NCBI GenBank assembly: GCA_036365515.1
Contig: CM070877.1
Coordinates: 118,207,321 to 118,271,320 of the forward strand
Length of the DNA stretch: 64,000 bases
Origin: Torymus aiolomorphi
Lineage: Eukaryota > Arthropoda > Insecta > Hymenoptera > Torymidae
Direction: 5' to 3'
Numbering within the stretch: the first letter of the stretch is position 1; the number at the start of each line of letters is the position of its first letter. Shown here piece after piece: positions 56,504 to 64,000 of this stretch. Below the pieces are notes generated by a model. That model did not search any database. It worked only from the letters and a program-made list of their open reading frames with translations, and had not been told where the DNA came from. Both the position numbers and the translations under genes were made by a program.

Positions 56504-57490
56504 TATATAATGCCCTTTATAGAAAAAATTTGGATTTTGGAAAGATTTTCAATGGAGCACTTGGGGTCCTTTGTTTTATGAACGCTTCGAGAGTGACGCG
56601 CGGGTGGACGATATCGTTCACACATGTGCTGGCTCGCTAAACTGCCTTTCCGAAATTTTCTTGAATTTTACTTCTAAACTAATTCTTTATCGGTTGCTTC
56701 GCGAACTAACAATATTAATGATATTTTATTTAATCAATTGTTATTTGAATGAAGCCCTTTCATTTAGTCGAAAAGTATTACATATTTTTGGCTCATTTTT
56801 ATTTTACAGAATAGTTTTACTTTATTGTTATGTAGAAATATATAATAATACATAATAGAATGTACTGTTTCATTTATAATTATCAAAGTTAATTATAGTT
56901 TGCTAAGTTCTAGTATTATACATTTGAATACAAAATTTTAAATAAAATAAACACTTAATTGAAAAGGAATATTTGTGAAATATTGAAAAAATTTAAGTGG
57001 AAAAAGAATAATGAACTTGAGAAAAAAAAGGTTTAAATTAATTTATATTAACTTACCAATTCGTTTTGAACTTAACTAGTGAAAAGATAGACTTCTGCAG
57101 CAACTATCGGTATATTAGATGAAAATCTTTCAAGCTATTTTCAGACGGTAACGAAAAAATACTCTCAAAGCTCAGTAGCACTTGTCAACTTGAAATAATG
57201 AGATGTATCTAAAAAATGTTCAAGTATTATAAACTAATAGCAAAGCATTAAAAAAAAAAAAATTTAATTTTATAGAACTATAAATGATAAAGTATTAGAG
57301 AATTGAAAATTATATATGTTAATACGTTGAAAAGACGAAGTTATTATAATCGAAAACTTTAAGTTACATTAATATAATGAAGAGAAAAACTGAATCATTA
57401 TAAGTTAAACTATAGATCAATAAGCTGTAAGGATTGTATATTAATAAGCTGAAAATCAAAAGTAATTATATGAAATACTTACGTTTGGTA
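56504..57490. other. Upstream region of the three-exon gene with unused-looking donors
   Basis: On the minus strand two strong donors, CCAAAC|GTAAGT at about 57480 and GAATTG|GTAAGT at about 57055, have no coding frame before them. They may end 5' untranslated exons of the three-exon gene. A GC-rich patch at 56580-56640 may be an alternative promoter. The 94-codon plus-strand frame here is AT-rich chance. Confidence 0.35.
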
Positions 57491-58075
57491 AGGAGACTAA
57501 GCCTCATGGGACTGACGCGCAGCCTTTTATCCACTGTCGGTATATAGGTGCGCATGCGCGACAGTTTAAAGATTGATAGATGGCAGTGCACCTGCACGGT
57601 ATAGTTATTCATTTTAGATTAAAGAAGAAAGATCTATAGATGATCGTATGCACATGCGTGGTAACGTAAAAGATTCATAGATGAGTGAGGAAAGATTGGT
57701 AGGTGACGAACTGCGCATGACCGAGAAACTTTTAAGTTTGGGCTGATAAAAAGTATTTACAAACATTTCCTTACTATAAAGGTTAGGCGAGCTGGGTCCT
57801 AGCCACTCGTTTCTTTTTCTTATTTCAGCTCTAATACTTTTAATATAGCATTCTTACAGGTCTTTAATAATTTCTTCTTTCAGGACTTATAATTTAAAAG
57901 TTTTAAAGTCTTGAATCTTAATACAACACTTTTCTTACAGTTATAAAAAGTAAATTCATTTGTCGAATTAATTCTAAGTTATTTTCACGTCTCATACTTA
58001 AACTTTTTCACACTATTCATATTATAAGTCCCTTAGGCATCTTATACTTACTATTTTAAACTTTCAGATACTTTA
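57491..58075. other. Promoter-like and array-edge DNA
   Basis: 57500-57730 is GC-richer, with GCGCATGCGC words and AGATTGATAGATG-like repeats, and may be the promoter of the minus-strand genes. From 57880 the sequence grades into diverged minisatellite units. Confidence 0.35.
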
Positions 58076-58079
58076 ACTT

Positions 58080-60330
58080 TTTACGTATAATGAATTCATA
58101 TTTTTTCTAAGATATTCTCAGCTGTTGAACTTTAACTTTTCAGTCTCTTCGTAGGGACTTTAATTTTTTACATAGCACGTATAACGAATTTAAAAGTTAT
58201 TCCTTTTTCTAAGATATTCTCAGCTATTGAACTTTAACTTATCAGTCTCTCTGTAGGGACTTTAATTTTTTTCACAGCACGTATCATGAATTTATAAGTT
58301 ATTTTCAAATCACTTTCTTTAATGAATTCATATTTTTTCTGAGATATTCTCAGCTGTTGTACTTTAACTTTTCAGTCTCCTCGTAGGGACTTTAATTTTT
58401 TACATAGCACGTATCACGAATTTATAAGTTATTCATTTTTCTAAGACATTCTCAGCTATTAAACTTTAACTTTTTAGTCTCTCTGTAGGGACTTTAATTT
58501 TTTCATAACACGTATCATGAATTTATAAGTTACTTTAAAATTTCTTACTTTAATGAATTCATATTTTTTCTAAGATATTCTCAGCTGTTGAACTTTAACT
58601 TTTCAGTCTCTTCTTAGGGACTTTAATTTTTTACATAGCACGTATCGTGAATTTATAAATTATTAATTTTTCTAAGACATTCTCAGCTATTAAACTTTAA
58701 CTTTTCAGTCTCTTTGTAGGGACTTTAATTTTTTTCATAACACGTATCATGAATTTATAAGTTACTTTAAAATTTCTTACTTTAATGAATTCATATTTTT
58801 TCTAAGATATTCTCAGCTGTTGAACTTTAACTTTTCAGTCTCTTCTTAGGAACTTTAATTTTTTGCATAGCACGTATCGTGAATTTATAAATTATTAATT
58901 TTTTCTAAGACATTCTCAGCTATTAAACTTTAACTTTTCAGTCTCTTTGTAGGGACTTTAATTTTTTCACAGCACGTATCATGAATTTATAAGTTACTTT
59001 AAAATTTCTTACTTTAATGAATTCATATTTTTTCTAAGATATTCTCAGCTGTTGAACTTTAACTTTTCAGTCTCTTCTTAGGGACTTTAATTTTTTGCAT
59101 AGCACGTATCGTGAATTTATAAATTATTAATTTTTTCTAAGACATTCTCAGCTATTAAACTTTAACTTTTCAGTCTCTTTGTAGGGACTTTAATTTTTTT
59201 CACAGCACGTATCATGAATTTATAAGTTATTTTCAAATCACTTTCTTTAATGAATTCATATTTTTTCTGAGATATTCTCAGCTGTTGTACTTTAACTTTT
59301 CAGTCTCCTCGTAGGGACTTTAATTTTTTACATAGCACGTATCACGAATTTATAAGTTATTCATTTTTCTAAGACATTCTCAGCTATTGAACTTTAACTT
59401 TTCAGTCTCTCTGTAGGGACTTTAATTTTTTTCATAACACGTATCATGAATTTATAAGTTACTTTAAAATTTCTTACTTTAATGAATTCATATTTTTTCT
59501 AAGATATTCTCAGCTGTTGAACTTTAACTTTTCAGTCTCTTCTTAGGAACTTTAATTTTTTGCATAGCACGTATCGTGAATTTATAAATTATTAATTTTT
59601 TCTAAGACATTCTCAGCTATTAAACTTTAACTTTTCAGTCTCTTTGTAGGGACTTTAATTTTTTCACAGCACGTATCATGAATTTATAAGTTACTTTAAA
59701 ATTTCTTACTTTAATGAATTCATATTTTTTCTAAGATATTCTCAGCTGTTGAACTTTAACTTTTCAGTCTCTTCTTAGGGACTTTAATTTTTTGCATAGC
59801 ACGTATCGTGAATTTATAAATTATTAATTTTTTCTAAGACATTCTCAGCTATTAAACTTTAACTTTTCAGTCTCTTTGTAGGGACTTTAATTTTTTCACA
59901 GCACGTATCATGAATTTATAAGTTACTTTAAAATTTCTTACTTTAATGAATTCATATTTTTTTCTAAGATATTCTCAGCTGTTGAACTTTAACTTTTCAG
60001 TCTCTTCTTAGGGACTTTAATTTTTTACATAGCACGTATCATGAATTTATAATTTATTTTCACATCTCTTACTTTAACTTTTTCACATATAATGAGTTCA
60101 TATTTTTTTTTCTAAGATTTTCTCAGCTTAATTTTTTACATAGCACGTATCATGAATTTATAATTTATTTTCACATCTCTTACTTTAACTTTTTCACATA
60201 TAATGAGTTCATATTTTTTTTTCTAAGATTTTCTCAGCTATTGTACTTTAACTTTTCAATCTCTCCGTAGGGACTTTAATTTTTTACATTGCATGTATTA
60301 TGAATTAATAAGTTATTATCACATCTTTCA
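58080..60330. repeat. Minisatellite array of right arm
   Basis: Inverse of the left array: units with AACTTTAACTTTTCAGTCTC, AGGGACTTTAATTTTT and GAATTTATAAGTTA, again in long/short alternation. The unit order is similar but not identical to the left, and the two edge units nearest the genes carry a local duplication (60040-60230). Confidence 0.9.
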
Positions 60331-60421
60331 CTCTAACTTTTAACACTATTATATTAACTCTACTTTTTTTCTTGAATAATATTCAAATAATGTTATCTAC
60401 ATTTCCAGTATATAACTTATC

Positions 60422-60952
60422 ATGGAACTAATTGTAGATACACAAGGTTTTAAAGATAACAACGGCAATTTTATATTTAAAGAAATTGCTTATATAGATC
60501 CTAATGCGTTAAATCCGGTGCCGTACGTTGCGACATTTCAACCACCCTGTGATTGGAGTGATTTAGACCAGAATGTAAAAATTTTAAATAGATATTTACA
60601 ATCCAATCTGCACGGAATTCATTGGGAACACGGAGAGGTGCCGTATTCATACCTGTCAACGGCTTTCGACAAATTGAAAGAAAAAGCGCAGGGGTCGTTA
60701 TTAACAATTTGGGTCAAAGGTGAACACAAAAAACACTGGCTGCAACCCTATTTCGATAATATAAGAAACTTGGAGGATTTGGGTTGTCCATCTATAAGAA
60801 CTCCTGGATTTATACGACCGCTAGCCTGCATTAATCATTGTCCCGGGTGGAAACAGAATTGTTCAGTTGAAATAGTTTGCGCTTTATACCGCTGGGTGGA
60901 AGACTTGAGAGAGCAATATTCAACCCCTGAAAGTTCTGATACGTCAGAATAA
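60422..60952 (+). CDS. Arm protein, 176 aa (possible RNase H-fold nuclease-like), right copy
   Basis: Residue-for-residue identical to the minus-strand copy at 46792-47322. Upstream, TACATTTCCAG at about 60400-60410 resembles a splice acceptor, so transcription may begin within the minisatellite. Function as for the left copy: uncertain, nuclease-like at best. Confidence 0.75.
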   Translation: MELIVDTQGFKDNNGNFIFKEIAYIDPNALNPVPYVATFQPPCDWSDLDQNVKILNRYLQSNLHGIHWEHGEVPYSYLSTAFDKLKEKAQGSLLTIWVKGEHKKHWLQPYFDNIRNLEDLGCPSIRTPGFIRPLACINHCPGWKQNCSVEIVCALYRWVEDLREQYSTPESSDTSE

Positions 60953-60956
60953 ATAA

Positions 60957-61010
60957 GTAAGTAATTCTATAAAAAAAATATAAATAATAATTTATCATTT
61001 CTTTTTTCAG
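60957..61010 (+). other. Likely 54-nt intercistronic intron, right copy
   Basis: GTAAGTAATT five bases after the stop of the 176-aa gene; CTTTTTTCAG two bases before the ATG of the next gene. The interval is AT-rich, as insect introns are. Confidence 0.5.
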
Positions 61011-61012
61011 TC

Positions 61013-61303
61013 ATGGACCTCATAAATGAAGCAGCGAGAAGTCCATCATACCTGCCCACAAAACGACTACGGGACTTGGAGCTAAATAAACAGTATAAGA
61101 TAACCTCATTAAAAAAGGTATCCACTAAATACGGCTTAAAAATTGTTCTTGAATTAGACAGTAGTTTTGACATTTTCCTTCCAAGTAAAGTTAATTCTTT
61201 ATTACTGGAGAAGCCAGAGGCGCTTCTCAACATAGAGTCAGAATTAGTTAATAGAGAAGTCTTCGTCAAATCTTTAGGTGGATGCCTTCTAGAATTTATA
61301 TAA
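61013..61303 (+). CDS. Small arm protein, 96 aa (possible OB-fold ssDNA-binding), right copy
   Basis: Identical in translation to 46441-46731. Starts MDLINEAARSPSYLPTKRLR; ends shortly before AT-rich DNA leading to the 180-bp repeats. Confidence 0.75.
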   Translation: MDLINEAARSPSYLPTKRLRDLELNKQYKITSLKKVSTKYGLKIVLELDSSFDIFLPSKVNSLLLEKPEALLNIESELVNREVFVKSLGGCLLEFI

Positions 61304-61850
61304 TTATAAGTTTTTAGATAATTTTCTCTTTAACTTTAATTTTAAATTTTCAAAGTTATTTGCTAAATTGTAATACTTTTTAATTAAGATGTTCACTAGT
61401 TTCTAAATATATTTTTATAGTAAGATTGAAAGATTAATTTGAAACTTTTTATACTCGTAGATTAAGATGTATTCTACTATGTATTACTTTTAAGCTTTTT
61501 TAAATAAATATGAAAAAACTTTTTTAATAAATATGAAATAATCTTACATATCTTTTTTATTTTCCCTTAACGTTTCCACATCCCAATGTCCTCTATGAAA
61601 TATTTATTCTTATAATAGAAAATTTTCCTTAAAAACTAACTTGTTTAAATATTTTAAAGTTTCTTTTGAATTTAAAAATAGTCATTTAATATTGTTAATA
61701 TAAATTTCATTGAATTGCTCATCATTAACTTTTTAAAATTTCTATGAACTTATAAAATATCTTTGTAGAATCTTATACAATATAAAATATACTGATTGAA
61801 TATACTAAGATAAAATATACTTATAAAATATAAGACTACTTATAATTAAC
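61304..61850. other. AT-rich subterminal DNA of right arm
   Basis: Inverse counterpart of 45911-46440; no further gene. Confidence 0.5.
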
Positions 61851-61854
61851 AAAT

Positions 61855-62166
61855 AACACTATATGAATATTATAAAAATATTCTATATTCACTTACAACA
61901 TAACATCACATGAGGGCCCCATGTCCCCTGCAACATGACATACGTATGCATTTTATCGATGGAGTAAATGTTCAATGCGCCCTCTACAACCGGGCTGGCG
62001 CGGAATATAAGACTACTTATAATTAACAAATTTAAACACTATATGAATATTATAAAAATATTCTATATTCACTTACAACATAACATCACATGAGGGCCCC
62101 ATGCCCCCTGCAACATGACATACGTACACATTTTATCGATGGAGTAAATGTTCAATGCGCCCTCTA
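61855..62166. repeat. 180-bp subterminal tandem repeat, 2 copies
   Basis: TTCAATGCGCCCTCTAC occurs at 61971 and 62151, exactly 180 bases apart. One unit fewer than in the left arm. Confidence 0.9.
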
Positions 62167-62300
62167 CCGGGCCTCTCGCATGGTGACTTTGCACCCTACC
62201 TTACCGACGGACGGTAAGTAGTGCTCGGTGGGTAAGTGGCGCGGGAGCCGCTCTGGCGCGGTAGCCGCGCTGGCGCGGTAGCCGCGCTGCCCCTACTACT

Positions 62301-62306
62301 AGCAGT
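62301..62306. repeat. Target-site duplication AGCAGT, right
   Basis: Matches 45275-45280 exactly. Confidence 0.9.
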
Positions 62307-62968
62307 ACGATTTCTTTTAGCTGCGTCTTTTTGTTTGATCAATTTCTCTCCATTAATTTCAATCTTTCGTTTTTCTCCTTTTATCAATACGTTATAAAAT
62401 TTCTCAATTTTATCAACGGAGCTACCAGGCTTACCAATGATAAAATCTTCAAATTTGTTCAAAATTTCCATAGTTGCGTTCTGATGTGCCATTAATATTT
62501 GATCCAAAATTTCATAATACTGTTTTCGATGCAGATCTTCTGGCTTTACAAAAACGTGAAGAGGTCGAATTATCGTCCAGTCGCTTAGGAATCCTCCCTG
62601 TTCTCGGTATAACTGGTTCACCTATGTTTAAGTTCTTATTTTCAGTACATCTCGTCCAGACTGATTGAAATTTTAATTTTCGCATTTCTTTCAAGTTTTC
62701 AGTAACGATGTGAACTTTACTATGCGATTCATTGACGCACAAATCTGATTTGTGCAGCATTCATAATTTCAATTTGTTGAAAGACTTCAATTATTGCTGA
62801 CAAAAGAAAAATTAATTGAAAAGAGTTCATATTTTGTAAAAATTCAACCGCTTTCACTGAATGACTTGAATCTGATTCACGATTTGTATTTAGCATTGTA
62901 AAGAATGCAATCGCAGTTTTATAATTGTCAATAATATATAATGACTTCAGCGACTTGATTTGCATCAC
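62307..62968 (-). pseudogene. hAT-like (ZMYM1/DUF4371-type) transposase relic, C-terminal half
   Basis: Minus-strand frames 62968-62729, 62760-62512 and 62621-62307 read successively as one protein. AVEFLQNMNSFQLIFLLSAI with VFQQIEIMNAA is the typical helical segment of hAT-type transposases, followed by YYEILDQILMAHQ. Shifts between frames show decay. The last frame runs through AAKRNRTA into the Polinton terminus, so the element split it; the continuation is on the left flank near 45250. Confidence 0.65.
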
Positions 62969-63058
62969 CCACCTGAAAAGTATATTTTAAAAAGCGTGTC
63001 TGTTACTTAAACTAAATGAAAATACGATCAAAATTTGTAACCATAAAATATTATTATA

Positions 63059-63604
63059 CACTCAGAAAAACGATCCTCCGATACCAAAATAAAATTTCTT
63101 CCGAAAAAATCTTCCTGCAATAAAAAGGATTTCCTCCCACATGGTAGAATCGTAATTCGATTATAGGGACCGTGGTCTCCTGTTATAGGAGGCCAATTCT
63201 CCTGCAGGAGGAGAATTTTACGATGTGTCAGTAATGGAGGAATGATATTTTGGATCTTAGGTCCCCAAAACTCTATTTTATAAATATCATTAAATTACAG
63301 TGTAAGACAAGTTTTATTGATAACAGATAACATTAGGGCTACTATATTAATATTTAAAATAACTAAAGTCTTTTTATTTCATTCATGTACAACAATTTAA
63401 TTTTTACATTAATTATTTATTTATTTTTTTGTTAATAATTATTATATATACGGGAGGAATTCCTCTTATCGCGACGCGACATTGAACCAAGCGGATATTT
63501 CTACTTCCATAGGAATTTCTGTATTCTCTTGGCCCTATTTTTAACGGAAAATCCTCCTCCGACAGGCAGATTCTCGTTGGTACAGGAAAATCGTTTTCTG
63601 AGTG
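63059..63604. mobile_element. MITE, CACTCAGAAAAACGAT ends, TA target duplication
   Basis: Starts CACTCAGAAAAACGATCC and ends GAAAATCGTTTTCTGAGTG, flanked by TA. Interior has GGAGGAAT/ATTCCTCC words and no coding frame. It separates two parts of the hAT relic. Confidence 0.8.
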
Positions 63605-63758
63605 TAGGAAAAAAGATACTTAACATACCTTGTCGGATAGAACGGAGAAAGTGCAATGATACAATTTTCAGATTGATCTTCTTGAAGTGTTTTTAATTCA
63701 CACAGACGTTTTGGAGAATCACGTATAAATTTATAATTTCTTTAAAATTTCTCATTCT

Positions 63759-63905
63759 TTAAAATTTCGCCTTTGAAGACATTAAGTCTTCAATGGCGTC
63801 CTGTAAGACTAAATTAAGAGAGTGAGCTGAGCAGTGTACGAAAAGTGCACGTGGTTCAAACTCACGAATTTTTGTTTGAAGACCTATAAGGTTTTGGTGT
63901 TCGTA
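63759..63905 (-). pseudogene. hAT-like transposase relic, N-terminal side block
   Basis: Minus-strand frame with PRALFVHCSAHSLNLVLQDA, the hallmark Cys-His block of ZMYM1/P52rIPK-type hAT proteins, ending in a stop at 63759-63761. Same orientation as, and upstream of, the relic at 62.3-63.0 kb; both belong to one former transposase. Confidence 0.75.
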
Positions 63906-64000
63906 AGTGAAGGATGTCGACGAGAAGAGCGGTGCGAAGCAGAAGAGAGAGAATAAGCGACGACGAGGAAAGCGGTGCGAAGCAGCAAGGAAAAGTGAGT
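63906..64000. repeat. GA-rich duplicated segment at window end
   Basis: GCGGTGCGAAGCAG occurs twice about 40 bases apart in a GA-rich context. It interrupts the hAT frame and continues past the window edge, so its nature is unknown. Confidence 0.5.

Larger units (their letters stand above)
45281..62300. mobile_element. Polinton/Maverick element, 17,020 bp
   Basis: Bounded by the 6-bp duplication AGCAGT and by inverted termini starting AGTAGTAGGGGCAGCG. The arms exceed 4 kb each and both hold the 176- and 96-codon genes plus a minisatellite. The centre encodes a protein-primed DNA polymerase B and a retroviral-type integrase remnant, the two diagnostic Polinton genes. Genes for FtsK-like ATPase, cysteine protease and double-jelly-roll capsid are not seen, and no frame of their size exists. 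Total length is typical (15-20 kb), but over half of it is arms. Confidence 0.9.
58080..62300. repeat. Right terminal inverted arm
   Basis: Inverse of the left arm. Terminal region 62166-62300 includes one extra copy of a 17-base GC-rich word (GCGCGGTAGCCGCGCTG) absent from the left terminus. Inner boundary is approximate because both arms end in array DNA. Confidence 0.85.

Noticed and set aside
56571..56855. 94-codon plus-strand frame in the Polinton
   Set aside because: AT-rich, no domain, antisense to the likely leader of the three-exon gene.

Overview
The window is animal nuclear DNA, most likely from an insect and perhaps a parasitoid wasp. The evidence is AT-rich sequence with sharply bounded GC/CpG-rich islands full of (GA)n/(CT)n tracts, spliceosomal introns with GTAAGT donors, many small inverted-repeat transposons, and an insect-style Polinton. 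I recognise no ordinary host protein-coding gene. Roughly 1-45 kb looks like intergenic or long-intron DNA.

Layout. About 1-20 kb: AT-rich DNA alternating with GC islands (about 2.1-3.2, 5.1-5.5, 6.2-7.5, 8.4-9.2, 10.0-10.3, 13.7-14.35, 16.3-17.3 and 18.6-19.3 kb), with several foldback/MITE elements and one copy (repeat A) of a microsatellite-bearing repeat. 20.26-29.14 kb: a composite DNA transposon with inverted ends and a decayed transposase of a family I cannot name. Its arms were invaded by repeat copies B and C and by a nested minisatellite-bearing element that itself holds another MITE. 29.2-32.0 kb: a foldback element with an internal hairpin, then two adjacent MITEs. 34.7-35.7 kb: GC island. 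35.8-37.0 kb: a palindromic MITE with a second MITE inserted in its centre. 38.4-39.8 kb: a 5'-truncated non-LTR retrotransposon. 40.5 kb: a 162-bp palindrome. 41.5-44.7 kb: GC islands.

45,281-62,300: the main object, a 17,020-bp Polinton/Maverick with a perfect 6-bp target duplication (AGCAGT) and AG-starting termini. Its inverted arms are over 4 kb each. Each arm carries the same two small genes (176 and 96 codons) and about 2.3 kb of a 130/103-bp alternating minisatellite. The unique centre holds a decapitated retroviral-type integrase with a chromodomain-like tail, a small PPP1R15/GADD34-like PP1-targeting ORF, a protein-primed family B DNA polymerase, and a three-exon proline-rich gene of unknown function. 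I see no capsid, packaging ATPase or protease gene. The element sits inside a hAT-like (ZMYM1/DUF4371-type) transposase relic that flanks it on the right.

How the parts may work together: the polymerase would copy the element by protein priming from its termini. The arm genes look like accessory nucleic-acid proteins. The PPP1R15-like protein, if made, would be expected to bring PP1 to phospho-eIF2alpha and keep translation on, a role otherwise known from host stress control and a few large DNA viruses. The integrase remnant lacks at least its first two catalytic acids, so this copy would need help to integrate. Most frame breaks in the polymerase, integrase and LINE are apparent single-base losses in A/T runs, so assembly error has to be excluded before the genes are called dead.
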